NCBI RefSeq assembly: GCF_018617395.1
Contig: NZ_JACSKC010000001.1
Location: forward strand, 1,969,403 to 2,033,402
Reading direction: 5' to 3'
Source of the DNA: Exiguobacterium sp. s48
GTDB taxonomy: Bacteria > Bacillota > Bacilli > Exiguobacteriales > Exiguobacteriaceae
DNA: 64,000 bases
The notes beneath the pieces were generated by a model that had not been told where the DNA came from, searched no databases, and saw nothing but the letters and a program-made list of their open reading frames with translations. This document shows, in pieces, positions 17,222 through 25,287 of this stretch. The stretch's first letter is position 1. Each line of letters starts with the position of its first letter. The position numbers and the translations under genes are program-made.

Positions 17222-17257
17222 AAAAAGTGTTTCGGCGAGTTGCCGAAACACTTTTTT
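17222..17257. terminator. Bidirectional terminator between ALDH and YjdM genes
   Basis: A 15-bp perfect stem (17222-17236 with 17242-17256) with A and T runs on both sides, placed between the ends of two convergent genes. Confidence 0.92.
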
Positions 17258-17594
17258 AAATTTTCTTCACAAACTCCGACTTCAACTTCATCGCACCTAG
17301 ACCGTCGATTTTACAATCGATGTCATGGTCACCTTCCACGAGTCGAATCCCTTTCACTTTCGTTCCTTGTTTGACGACAAGCGAGGTCCCTTTCACTTTC
17401 AAATCCTTAATCACGGTGACGGTGTCTCCGTCTTGAAGTGGGTTTCCGTTCGAATCTTTGATTTGTGAAGCCGCTTCCGCTTCTGCCGCCTCGCTCGGTG
17501 ACCATTCATAGGCACATTCCGGGCATACGAGCAACGGTCCATCCTCGTATACATAAGATGATTGGCATTTTGGGCAATTCGGATACTCAGTCAT
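17256..17594 (-). CDS. YjdM/PhnA family zinc-ribbon protein
   Basis: A 112-residue protein of the PhnA/YjdM family. The N-terminal zinc ribbon has two CxxC pairs (CPKC at residues 6-9 and CPEC near 28), followed by the conserved domain [23 protein letters not shown]. The old name 'alkylphosphonate utilisation protein PhnA' reflects gene position in E. coli and not a proven activity. It appears monocistronic and ends at the bidirectional terminator. Confidence 0.9.
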   Translation of the reverse strand: MTEYPNCPKCQSSYVYEDGPLLVCPECAYEWSPSEAAEAEAASQIKDSNGNPLQDGDTVTVIKDLKVKGTSLVVKQGTKVKGIRLVEGDHDIDCKIDGLGAMKLKSEFVKKI

Positions 17595-17660
17595 TCCATT
17601 TCCTCCATTCGATTCACTCGTTCCAGTATATCGTATGGTAGCTCAGTCTTTCTAGACCGT

Positions 17661-18173
17661 TCATTCTTCTGTAGGCGATGCAGGACCTTCTAAATCAAGT
17701 TGATAAAACGATAAATCGAGCCATTTGCCAAACTTATATCCGGCATTTCGAATCGTTCCTGAATGTACGAATCCGACTTTTTCATGCGCACGAATACTCG
17801 TCACGTTCGACGTGTCGATTCCACCAATCACCGTTTTCATTCCTCTCGCTTCAGCAATACGGATAATTTCTTTTAACAATTTGTTCCCGATGCCCTTTCC
17901 GCGATATCCAGGATGTACATAGACCGAATGCTCGACCGTATAGTGATACGCTGGCCATGGACGGAACGGACCGAACGTCGCAAACCCCATGACCACGTCA
18001 TCCTCGACCCACACGATGATCGGACAATCTTGCTCTTTTTTCTCTTCATACCATGCCACTCGATTCTCGAGCGTCACCGGTTGATAGTGATAGACGGCCG
18101 TACTGTTTACAATCGCATCATTGTAAATATGTAAAATCATTTGAAGATCATCTCGTCGACAATTGCGAATCAT
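17661..18173 (-). CDS. PAT-like N-acetyltransferase (YwnH/MnaT type)
   Basis: A 170-residue GNAT protein of the phosphinothricin/methionine sulfoximine acetyltransferase group. Typical features are IYNDAIVNSTAVY near the N-terminus, the FATFGPFRPWPAYHYTVEHS block, YVHPGYRGKGIGNKLL for acetyl-CoA binding and the later HEKVGF. The family acetylates the amino group of glutamate-like inhibitors. An ATG two codons further upstream is only one base from AGGTGG; the second ATG at 18173 has seven bases and is preferred. Confidence 0.88.
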   Translation of the reverse strand: MIRNCRRDDLQMILHIYNDAIVNSTAVYHYQPVTLENRVAWYEEKKEQDCPIIVWVEDDVVMGFATFGPFRPWPAYHYTVEHSVYVHPGYRGKGIGNKLLKEIIRIAEARGMKTVIGGIDTSNVTSIRAHEKVGFVHSGTIRNAGYKFGKWLDLSFYQLDLEGPASPTEE

Positions 18174-18230
18174 CCCCATACCACCTTTTCGTTTTTTTCA
18201 TTATACGAATCCCCTCTTCAAAAGACACGA

Positions 18231-18261
18231 AAAAAGTGACCGGTCCCATCAACCGGTCACT
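18231..18261 (-). terminator. Terminator of the copper-storage protein gene
   Basis: A 10-bp stem (18235-18244 with 18252-18261) followed by a T run on the minus strand, just after the stop at 18266. Confidence 0.9.
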
Positions 18262-18265
18262 CAAA

Positions 18266-18595
18266 TCATGCGGCCAAGCGGTCACACATCGAGGCACATT
18301 CTGTACAGACACGCGCACATTCCTGGCAATGTGCGTGCTTATGTTTTCCACACTCCTGTGCGCATGCTTTGCAGATGACCGCACACGCTCGCGCGAGTTC
18401 AGGAACGAATGCCGAATCACGCGTCATCGCCTCGGCAAGAAACGCACAGGCAGCGGCACATTCGCGATCCAGTCGAATACAATCGACCATCATCTGTACG
18501 TCTTTTTCTTCTAAACAAGATTCCAGACAGTAGTTGCACGTTTCCACACATTCGTGGAGCATTTCAAGTTCGTTCGCATAGATCCGATGAGCCAT
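18266..18595 (-). CDS. Cysteine-rich four-helix copper-binding protein (Csp, DUF326)
   Basis: This 109-residue protein has 14 or so cysteines spaced in the CxxxC/CxxC fashion of cytosolic copper-storage proteins (CVETCNYCLESC, CAAAC, CAVICKACAQEC, CQECARVCTECASMC), which line the inside of a four-helix bundle and bind Cu(I). There is a His-rich turn (GKHKHAH). No signal peptide is present, so it is cytosolic like Csp3 and B. subtilis YhjQ. It is monocistronic; no copper exporter or CsoR is visible nearby. Confidence 0.88.
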   Translation of the reverse strand: MAHRIYANELEMLHECVETCNYCLESCLEEKDVQMMVDCIRLDRECAAACAFLAEAMTRDSAFVPELARACAVICKACAQECGKHKHAHCQECARVCTECASMCDRLAA

Positions 18596-18658
18596 ACATC
18601 ATTCCCCTTTCGCTTCCTCAATTTTAGACACGTTACTGCTGTTCCCTAATCGGCGAAA

Positions 18659-18691
18659 GAAAAACGACCCGGTTCAAAAATCCGGGTCGTT
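18659..18691 (-). terminator. Terminator of the kinase-like gene
   Basis: A 10-bp stem (18663-18672 with 18682-18691) whose loop contains the stop codon of the gene at 18674, followed by T-rich sequence on the minus strand. Confidence 0.85.
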
Positions 18692-19285
18692 CACGAACTT
18701 ACGATACAAGTAAGCGATTCGATTCAGTAGTGACTCATCATATTGTTTCGGCATGAAACGATAGCGATACAATCGATACATCCGCTTCAAGTCTTCCCAC
18801 TGATGATCGATTTGTTGCCCTTGTCTGAAGCGTGCCAAATCAATCAAGAAAATCTGTCCGTTCGGGGTCAAAATAATGTTTCGTAAATGGACATCAGACG
18901 GGGTCAGTCCTAGCAACCGCGCTTGTCGAAGCGCTTCATCTACTACCTCGATGTAAGACGGGTCAATCCAGACGCCTTCCGTCAGACACTCAAATAGCGT
19001 CTTTCCTTCGATGTAATCCATCACGATATATGACGAACCAGACTCATAGCATTTCGGAAAGTAAGGGAGCCCCTTTAGTTTTTCATAGATTGCCGCTTCT
19101 TCAGTTGCGATTTGTTCATAACCTGGAAAGAATACTTTGATAACACGATCCTTTTCCTTTAAACGAAACACGGCCGCACTTCGACCGATGCCATGTAAAC
19201 GAAGATCTGGGTGCATCGCGGCTACCTGAAACGAGTCACCTACTCGTTCGAAGGTGACATCTGCATATTGTTTATAGTTAATCAT
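18674..19285 (-). CDS. Small protein-kinase-like protein
   Basis: The 203-residue protein has a shortened protein-kinase-like fold (YrzF type). A glycine-rich loop (LHGIGRSAAVF), a lysine in DRVIKVFFPG, a hinge (YIVMDYIEGKTLF), a catalytic loop (PSDVHLRNIIL) and a metal-binding aspartate in LIDLARF can be seen. It is much shorter than Hanks-type kinases and lacks a DFG/APE segment, so it may act on a small molecule or be a pseudokinase. The substrate is unknown. Confidence 0.78.
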   Translation of the reverse strand: MINYKQYADVTFERVGDSFQVAAMHPDLRLHGIGRSAAVFRLKEKDRVIKVFFPGYEQIATEEAAIYEKLKGLPYFPKCYESGSSYIVMDYIEGKTLFECLTEGVWIDPSYIEVVDEALRQARLLGLTPSDVHLRNIILTPNGQIFLIDLARFRQGQQIDHQWEDLKRMYRLYRYRFMPKQYDESLLNRIAYLYRKFVNDPDF

Positions 19286-19372
19286 CCGTCACGCCTCTTT
19301 CTTCATTCTCTTCCCTTTCATCATAACGCATTCAAGCTCATTTGACGTTAAAACTGCTCGAGTTGGTGACAA

Positions 19373-19401
19373 GTGACGTCCTTTCTCGTAAGACGTATAA
19401 T
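19373..19401 (+). promoter_or_regulatory. Promoter of the aldo/keto reductase gene
   Basis: GTGACG, a 17-base spacer and a consensus TATAAT (19396-19401) lie 33 bases before the start codon. Confidence 0.55.
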
Positions 19402-19433
19402 GAAGAGCGACTGACAACTAAGGAGGAGTTATA

Positions 19434-20330
19434 ATGCAACGCATCGCTTTGACAGAAGAATTATCATTCTCACGCATCGTCCATGGGATGTGGCGTCTCG
19501 CTGATTGGGACATGACCCCACAGGAACGCCTCACGTTTATCGAACAATGTCTTGAGCTTGGCATCACGACATTTGATCATGCGGATATTTATGGCGGTTA
19601 CACGTGTGAAGGCTTGTTTGGGGAGGCCTTAAAATTAAAGCCTGAACTCCGAGACAAGATGGAGATTGTCACAAAGACCGGAATTAAGTTGACAGGTTCG
19701 TTCAATCCGGACCAAACACTCAATTATTACGACACGACAAAAGAGCATATCATCGCGCAAGCAGAGCGTTCGTTAAAAGAGTTGGCAATTGATCATATTG
19801 ATACGTTACTTATCCACCGTCCAGACCCACTCATGAACCCTGATGAAGTGGCCGAGGCTTTCATTACGTTGCGTGATAGCGGTAAAGTACGTGAGTTTGG
19901 CGTATCCAACCACGTGCCATCGACACAGAACTTGCTCCAATCACGACTCCCGTTCCAACTCGTGACGAATCAACTCGAACTCTCTCCGATGCAATTGAAG
20001 CACTTCGAAGATGGATCGGTCGACCTTTGTCACGAAAAACGGATGCCGCTCATGGCTTGGAGCCCGCTTGCTGGAGGTCAACTCTTCAAAGACGAACAGT
20101 ACGCACCCCTTCGTGAAAAACTTGAGGAAATCCGTGCACGTCACAACGCGAGCGGGATTGACTCGATCGTATATGCGTGGCTCGTCAAACACCCTGCGAA
20201 CATCATGCCAATCATCGGATCAGGAAAAATCGAGCGTGTTCAGACAGGTGTCGATGCTCTTCAAATCGACCTCACACGAGAAGAATGGTTTGAAATTTTG
20301 AAGGCGGCACGCGGACGAGATGTCGATTAA
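19434..20330 (+). CDS. Aldo/keto reductase (YdhF-like)
   Basis: A 298-residue NAD(P)H-dependent carbonyl reductase. The catalytic tetrad is in place: Asp and Tyr in FDHADIYGGY (near 46-51), Lys in EIVTKTGIKL and His in LLIHRPDPLM. The C-terminal nucleotide-binding segment PIIGSGKIERV is typical. It resembles E. coli YdhF; the physiological substrate is unknown. AAGGAGG sits six bases before the ATG. Confidence 0.9.
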   Translation: MQRIALTEELSFSRIVHGMWRLADWDMTPQERLTFIEQCLELGITTFDHADIYGGYTCEGLFGEALKLKPELRDKMEIVTKTGIKLTGSFNPDQTLNYYDTTKEHIIAQAERSLKELAIDHIDTLLIHRPDPLMNPDEVAEAFITLRDSGKVREFGVSNHVPSTQNLLQSRLPFQLVTNQLELSPMQLKHFEDGSVDLCHEKRMPLMAWSPLAGGQLFKDEQYAPLREKLEEIRARHNASGIDSIVYAWLVKHPANIMPIIGSGKIERVQTGVDALQIDLTREEWFEILKAARGRDVD

Positions 20331-20487
20331 AGGGACCTTCATCAAATAAATCCCACCGAATTATAACGTGGCAATTTAGAAGAAAAATTACCTTTTTCTA
20401 AAATTGCATGACACCAACGATTTTTCGTCAAAAATCGACACCGCTAAAGAGCCAAAAAGTAAAAATAAGACATAATTGGTTTTTCTC
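20331..20487 (+). ncRNA. Structured non-coding interval, possible leader or small RNA
   Basis: This AT-rich gap holds several inverted repeats in a row: CCAC/GTGG around 20351-20371, a long hairpin GCAATTTAGAA.../...TTCTAAAATTGC at about 20371-20407, and CGATTTTT/AAAAATCG at about 20417-20436, followed by an intrinsic terminator at 20488. No convincing coding frame is present. The arrangement suits a leader RNA or small RNA of unknown class; I could not match it to a known riboswitch. Strand is assumed from the terminator. Confidence 0.35.
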
Positions 20488-20516
20488 CCCGTTCAGTTCA
20501 AGTCGAACGGGTTTTT
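20488..20516 (+). terminator. Intrinsic terminator in the 20.3-20.6 kb gap
   Basis: A 7-bp GC-rich stem (20488-20494 with 20505-20511) followed by six Ts on the plus strand, 155 bases after the aldo/keto reductase and about 100 bases before the lipoprotein gene. Confidence 0.85.
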
Positions 20517-20616
20517 TGATTTTTTTTCGAAATAACAAATTAATTTTCCTAAGACTAAAGTCACAAAAAAATGGTGCTAGAATGGTGAAAGTGATTCACC
20601 AAAGGAGAGTACCGAT

Positions 20617-21882
20617 GTGAAAAAGTACCTGATTTTCAGTACCCTCGTTATCCTATTTTTCTTATTCGGATGCGAGGAAGAACGCGCACTCCGACTTCAA
20701 CCCGCTCCTGAATATTATCAAGGACGTGCCCTGTTACCTAATGGACAGCAAATCGAAATGCCAGAATCCGATCGCGCCGCTATTATTGAGATGTGTCAAC
20801 CAGACCATGCGATTCCGACGATTCCAAACGGTGAACGACGTTGGCTCGGGACGATTACATTGACACAACCACTGACCGATTCTGCCGCCAATGCTAACTT
20901 TCCGACAGCAACTTTTTTCACTGTCGAAAATAAATCCTATGTACAATGTCAGCTCGATTCCATCACGTATGTTACAAAAATCACCACACTCCCTGAGAGT
21001 TTAAATGACGCCCAATATGCAGCAAAAACGTATCCGGATGTTTCAAAATTCCGATTTGCGGAGCCACATGAATATGAGCACTTTGCACAAGAGATGCAAA
21101 AACCGATAGGTAATGAGCCCTATCCAAAAAGAAAAGGGATTGAACATACCCTTTTCCATATCACGATGCCCCTTACCGGGGAATTTGAACTCACTTTTAC
21201 ATCATCTGAAGGCGAAGACCACTTGAAAATTCCAATTGATTCCTCGCACCCTCCCTATTTGTCGATTGGACTCGGGACAGAAGAATCCGATGATGCGTTA
21301 CAATATGCGATTTATACGAGCCAGGATCAAAATAACTATCAAGAGGTATTGCGACCGAAACATGCGCAGATTTCACAAATGTTCGGGGCAAAGACAGCTC
21401 CGCAGCTTCCTTCTGTTCTTGTACCTGGGCATGAATATTCGCTCTATAGTTTTACATTCATGAAAGATGGAACAGCTCATCGCCAGACTGTCTCACTTAC
21501 GTATCATGAACCCCAGTTACTCTATGGGAAAGAATTGAACGAACAGATTCACCATAAATTAAGCAGTCAACGTCATGTTATTTTTCATGATTTGGCGCTT
21601 CTCGGTACAGAATCGAAAGATGAATCCTTCTTACATCATGTGGGTCACGATGAAATGGAATTCATTTTCGGCGCTATCAAACGAGCAAATGCAACTGCCT
21701 ATGCAGGAAAACCTGCTCCAACACCGTATGTCACGTTGTTTCAAGGCGTATGTGCCCAAACATTCGATGTCAGCTATGATGGTGCCGATGTCTATGTGAC
21801 CAATTCAGAGACAGGCGCCCATTTTAAGCTATTACGCGAGGATGCCATCAAGTGGTATAACCTGTTTGAACAAAACACATAA
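20617..21882 (+). CDS. Putative lipoprotein, unknown
   Basis: A 421-residue secreted protein, probably lipid-anchored: residues 1-18 are a signal peptide with a lipobox LFGC, after which comes an acidic stretch. The rest has no transmembrane segment. No domain is recognised. The start is GTG, nine bases after AAAGGAG; an overlapping ATG two bases earlier is in another frame with an immediate stop. A terminator follows. Confidence 0.7.
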   Translation: MKKYLIFSTLVILFFLFGCEEERALRLQPAPEYYQGRALLPNGQQIEMPESDRAAIIEMCQPDHAIPTIPNGERRWLGTITLTQPLTDSAANANFPTATFFTVENKSYVQCQLDSITYVTKITTLPESLNDAQYAAKTYPDVSKFRFAEPHEYEHFAQEMQKPIGNEPYPKRKGIEHTLFHITMPLTGEFELTFTSSEGEDHLKIPIDSSHPPYLSIGLGTEESDDALQYAIYTSQDQNNYQEVLRPKHAQISQMFGAKTAPQLPSVLVPGHEYSLYSFTFMKDGTAHRQTVSLTYHEPQLLYGKELNEQIHHKLSSQRHVIFHDLALLGTESKDESFLHHVGHDEMEFIFGAIKRANATAYAGKPAPTPYVTLFQGVCAQTFDVSYDGADVYVTNSETGAHFKLLREDAIKWYNLFEQNT

Positions 21883-21885
21883 TCC

Positions 21886-21912
21886 GACAGATGCGAACGC
21901 ATCTGTCTTTTT
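21886..21912 (+). terminator. Terminator of the lipoprotein gene
   Basis: A 9-bp stem (21886-21894 with 21899-21907) and a T5 run directly after the stop codon. Confidence 0.88.
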
Positions 21913-21987
21913 GCATATTCACGAGGCAAATCTCGTCCGATGGAACACATTTTTTGGGAAGATAAGAAAGGAAAGGAGTGAATCATT

Positions 21988-22845
21988 TTGACAAATCCAT
22001 TTATTCGAGACGTGAACCGTCATTGGCGGGTCTCTTACCGACAAAACGGATATCCCCATGTGCAACAGGGTTGGGTGTTGCCCCCGGAACAAAAAGAGGA
22101 ATTTGATCCGTTTATTTTGATGGCAGAAGACTGGTTCAAGCGTGGGACGTTTTCGGACCATCCCCATCGCGGATTCCAAACGATCACGTATGTCATCGAT
22201 GGTCGCCTTGAACATATTGATAATCATGGAGGACATTCGATATTGGACGCCGGTGACGTTCAATATATGAATGCCGGATGGGCTGCCCGTCACGCTGAAG
22301 AAGCGGTCGACGATGATTTAATTCATACGCTTCAACTTTGGTTGAACTTGCCAAAGTCGTTAAAAACGACAACGACTTCCTATCAGAACGTATACGTCGA
22401 GGACGCACCCGTCGTTCCCTTCGACGGCGGACAGCTTCGTGTCTATTCCGGCGAAATCGCGGGCGTAAAAGGACCGATGGAAAGCCTCGTCCCCATCACG
22501 ATGACAGAAATATCATTGAAGGAAGGCAGCGAATACGAACACATCTTGCCTGCGAATCATAACAGCTTTTTATATGTTTTAGCTGGGTCTGTAGAAGTCG
22601 GAACGTCCAACACGCCACTTACCAAAACGGACGTGGCGACGCTGACGTTCGATGAAACATCTGAGGCGATAAGCACACTTCGACTGAAGGCCACGACACG
22701 TACACGCCTCCTTGTCTATTCCGGAAAGCCGATTCGAGAAGAGTATATCGCGCACGGTCCATTCGTGATGAATACGGAAGAAGAGATTCGCCAAGCCTTT
22801 CGTGATTATCATAGTGGCGTGTTCGGTCCTCCAGCGGTGAAATAA
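21988..22845 (+). CDS. Pirin family protein
   Basis: A 285-residue two-cupin protein. The N-terminal cupin has the pirin signature PHRGFQTITYVIDGRLEHID with the metal-binding histidines, followed by HGGHSILDAGDVQYMNAGWAARHAE. Some bacterial pirins have quercetinase activity; the role here is open. The start is a TTG eight bases after AAGGAG. Confidence 0.9.
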   Translation: MTNPFIRDVNRHWRVSYRQNGYPHVQQGWVLPPEQKEEFDPFILMAEDWFKRGTFSDHPHRGFQTITYVIDGRLEHIDNHGGHSILDAGDVQYMNAGWAARHAEEAVDDDLIHTLQLWLNLPKSLKTTTTSYQNVYVEDAPVVPFDGGQLRVYSGEIAGVKGPMESLVPITMTEISLKEGSEYEHILPANHNSFLYVLAGSVEVGTSNTPLTKTDVATLTFDETSEAISTLRLKATTRTRLLVYSGKPIREEYIAHGPFVMNTEEEIRQAFRDYHSGVFGPPAVK

Positions 22846-22847
22846 AC

Positions 22848-22879
22848 AAAGGGAGCCTCTCGACTCGAGAGCTCCCTTT
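22848..22879. terminator. Bidirectional terminator after pirin gene
   Basis: A long stem (GGGAG/CTCCC plus an inner CTCTCG/CGAGAG with a one-base bulge) flanked by A and T runs between two convergent genes. Confidence 0.85.
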
Positions 22880-22884
22880 CCTGA

Positions 22885-23187
22885 TTATGAGCGATCTGGT
22901 TGTAACACCGTCTGTTGTGTAGGTACGTTCCCGATCGGTACGGTACGCTCGACGAGCACATAACGTTTCCCTTCCACTTCGAACTTGCGGTCCCCAAGAT
23001 AGTTAGCGGACTTTCCATCTTCATATAATTTCGCCAAAATGGCCGGCACGTATTCCTCAAGTTTCGTATAATGCTCATCGAGGGTCATCACGATATTGCC
23101 ACCTTTATATCCGAGCCAGTAACTATAAAAGAACCAACCTAATGACAATACTCCAAGAATACCGATTCCGATTGTAAGTAATTCCAT
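22885..23187 (-). CDS. Membrane-anchored protein, unknown
   Basis: A 100-residue protein with one N-terminal membrane helix (residues 2-24) and a soluble C-terminal part. No family recognised. It lies four bases downstream of a GNAT gene in the set 23964-22885 and is probably co-transcribed with it, ending at the bidirectional terminator. Confidence 0.65.
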   Translation of the reverse strand: MELLTIGIGILGVLSLGWFFYSYWLGYKGGNIVMTLDEHYTKLEEYVPAILAKLYEDGKSANYLGDRKFEVEGKRYVLVERTVPIGNVPTQQTVLQPDRS

Positions 23188-23191
23188 CTTT

Positions 23192-23668
23192 TCATTCCTC
23201 CAATTTTTTCATGACAATCTGACGTTTTGGAACAAATCCAAGCTCGCTGTAAAAAGAGGCAGCATCTGTGTTGATCATCCAGTAGTCTAGTTCAATCGTT
23301 CTAAAATGATGGGTTAATGCCCAACGCTCCATCCATTCCATCACGCGTCGACCGTATCCTTTTCGCTGATACATCGGGTCAATGCTGATGTGATGAATAT
23401 AAATCGTTCGAACGGCTTGACGAAATGCGGTCGCCTCACCCACCTTCTCCTCAAACCATATGTAGCCGATTGGAGTTGCTTCAAGCTCCATCACCATATA
23501 ATGATGACCCGGTCGTCCAATCAGCGTCAAAAAAGCTTCATACATCTTCTCTTCCTCATACTCCGCAAAAAAGGTCGGATTCATACGGACGTGATGCTCA
23601 TGGATCGACCGATTCAGCCGTGCGACGAGGCGGGCATCCGTTGTTGGCGTAAATAAGATATCCTTCAT
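23192..23668 (-). CDS. GNAT acetyltransferase
   Basis: A 158-residue GNAT protein with acetyl-CoA loop DPMYQRKGYGRRVMEW and the later motif DYWMINTDAASFYSELGF. The substrate is unknown. The ATG overlaps the stop of the small membrane protein upstream (ATGA), so these genes form a translationally coupled set. Confidence 0.85.
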   Translation of the reverse strand: MKDILFTPTTDARLVARLNRSIHEHHVRMNPTFFAEYEEEKMYEAFLTLIGRPGHHYMVMELEATPIGYIWFEEKVGEATAFRQAVRTIYIHHISIDPMYQRKGYGRRVMEWMERWALTHHFRTIELDYWMINTDAASFYSELGFVPKRQIVMKKLEE

Positions 23669-23964
23669 CCGATATAGTTTGAAGGGTTTCGATCTTCATT
23701 TACACCGTGTGGTTTTTCAGTCCCTTGTAACGTATGCTCTTTCGAAGATGATGTCCCTCTCCCTTCTAGGCGACGTTGAAGAGGACGAGCCAAGAAGTAA
23801 CCAACAAGGAGCGAGATGGGTAACACAAGAAAAAATGAGCCGAGTAGCGTCAACATATACCCTTTATCTGTATCTCCTGCAATCATTCGGAGAACAAAGA
23901 ACAAACCGACGAAAACGAGCGCCGCCAAGGCGTATTCGACGCACTTTCCAAGAAACCGTTTCAT
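23665..23964 (-). CDS. Two-helix membrane protein, unknown
   Basis: A 99-residue protein with two membrane helices (about residues 9-28 and 38-58) and a polar C-terminal tail of 40 residues rich in Ser, Glu and Asn. No family recognised; it resembles small DUF4229-type proteins only in layout. First gene of the three-gene set 23964-22885. Confidence 0.65.
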   Translation of the reverse strand: MKRFLGKCVEYALAALVFVGLFFVLRMIAGDTDKGYMLTLLGSFFLVLPISLLVGYFLARPLQRRLEGRGTSSSKEHTLQGTEKPHGVNEDRNPSNYIG

Positions 23965-24020
23965 ATGAGATCTCCCCCTTCAAGGTTTAATATCATATAC
24001 GGTGATTCCCACAAAAGGTT

Positions 24021-24545
24021 TCACACATCATGATTTTCTTTATACCATTTCGTCGCTAGTCGTTCCGTTTCGATAATCCACTCGTGCTTTCCTTGAATGT
24101 AACCCTCCATATCTTCCGGATGCTGCGCTGCGAGTTGCAACTTCAATTCTCCATACGCATCGCGCACGTCAGGGAATGTACGCAAATAATCTCGGAAAGC
24201 GAGATGTCTCACGACATCTGGATTGCCTTCTTCAAATACATGTACGTGAACCGTCCGCAGCTCTTCCCCTTTCCGAAAATAGCGGCGCTTGGGAATCCCG
24301 TATTCTCCAAGTCCTCGATACCCGAGTGCTTCCATTCGTTCCGTATACGCATCGACTCGCTCAATCTCTCGAACGACAGGCATCAAATCGATGATTGGCT
24401 TCGCCGCGAGTCCTTCGACCGACGTACTCCCGATGTGATGGATCGCAACAAGTTCTCCTTCAAATAAACGGCTCAATTTGCCTGCCTCTTCTTCAAACCG
24501 ACCCTTCCATTCTGGATTGTATGCGACCACTTCAACTTTTCGCAT
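24021..24545 (-). CDS. GrpB family nucleotidyltransferase-fold protein
   Basis: A 174-residue GrpB/DUF4269-like protein with the family motifs YNPEWKGRFEEEA, HIGSTSVEGLAAKPIIDLM and HVHVFEEGNPD. The fold is related to nucleotidyltransferases, but the activity is unknown. The open frame runs 33 codons further upstream through GGAGGAA; the ATG at 24545 with eight-base spacing is chosen. Confidence 0.88.
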   Translation of the reverse strand: MRKVEVVAYNPEWKGRFEEEAGKLSRLFEGELVAIHHIGSTSVEGLAAKPIIDLMPVVREIERVDAYTERMEALGYRGLGEYGIPKRRYFRKGEELRTVHVHVFEEGNPDVVRHLAFRDYLRTFPDVRDAYGELKLQLAAQHPEDMEGYIQGKHEWIIETERLATKWYKENHDV

Positions 24546-24696
24546 GATTGGTTCCTCCTCAAAAACAATACTCTTTATTGTCATCATACCCGTTCTGCAC
24601 ACTGCTCGACAGGATGGATTCCACTTCAAAAGGTTTGTACGCAAATAAAATGGGAAACCTTATATTAATGACTTGAGAACTGGAGCGTGAATAACG

Positions 24697-25242
24697 ATGT
24701 TGACAGAAAAACAAATCGAAACGTTTAAACAACGTCTATTGAAAGAAAAAGCAAAAACAGAAGGATACATGGATGGGCGAGAAGAAACATACGATGAAGG
24801 CGAACTCTCCCATTACGATAATCACCCTGCCGACTCAGGTGAGGAGCTCTTTTTACGAGAGCGCGACCAAGCACTGAATGAACTCGATGAAGAGTTCTTA
24901 AGTGATGTCGATAAAGCCTTGCTTGCCATTCAGAACGGGACGTATGGCAAGTGCGAAGTGTGCGGGAAAGACATCGAACTAGATCGCCTTGAGGTCATCC
25001 CAGAAGCTACGCTCTGCATCGAACATGCTCGTGCACAAGAAGAGGAAGAGCACGCTCACGAACTCGATCGACCGGTCGAAGAGGATGTGCTGAACCCGAA
25101 CGAGACGGCCCGTCGCAAAGAACTAGACGGAACGGATGAACCTGGGCAAAAAACAGATGCCTTCTCCCAAGTAGAAGACTATGGAAGTTCGGATACGATT
25201 GCCGATAGTGAAGGCAACCACGACCCGACACGCGAACAATAA
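24697..25242 (+). CDS. DksA/TraR-type zinc-finger protein (YteA/YocK-like)
   Basis: A 181-residue protein with an acidic, coiled N-terminal part (residues 1-85), and a DksA-like zinc-binding region YGKCEVCGKDIELDRLEVIPEA...LCIEHA near residues 88-113, where the distal pair is Cys and His rather than two Cys. The C-terminal half is very acidic. B. subtilis YteA and YocK are related; YocK is a general-stress protein. A possible sigma-B-type promoter (GTTTGT-13-GGGAAA) lies at 24633-24657. Confidence 0.85.
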   Translation: MLTEKQIETFKQRLLKEKAKTEGYMDGREETYDEGELSHYDNHPADSGEELFLRERDQALNELDEEFLSDVDKALLAIQNGTYGKCEVCGKDIELDRLEVIPEATLCIEHARAQEEEEHAHELDRPVEEDVLNPNETARRKELDGTDEPGQKTDAFSQVEDYGSSDTIADSEGNHDPTREQ

Positions 25243-25279
25243 AAAATGCCCTGAACCTCGTTTACGAGGCTCAGGGCAT
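25241..25279 (-). terminator. Terminator of the M23 peptidase gene
   Basis: A stem of about 15 bp (25246-25260 with 25265-25279) followed by six Ts on the minus strand. It also separates the convergent DksA-like gene but has no T run on that side. Confidence 0.88.
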
Positions 25280-25287
25280 CTGTCTGT

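Noticed and set aside
20408..20620. Plus-strand open frame of 70 codons before the lipoprotein
   Set aside because: It runs through a strong terminator and has no Shine-Dalgarno; composition is Lys/Ser/Phe-rich as expected from AT-rich non-coding DNA.
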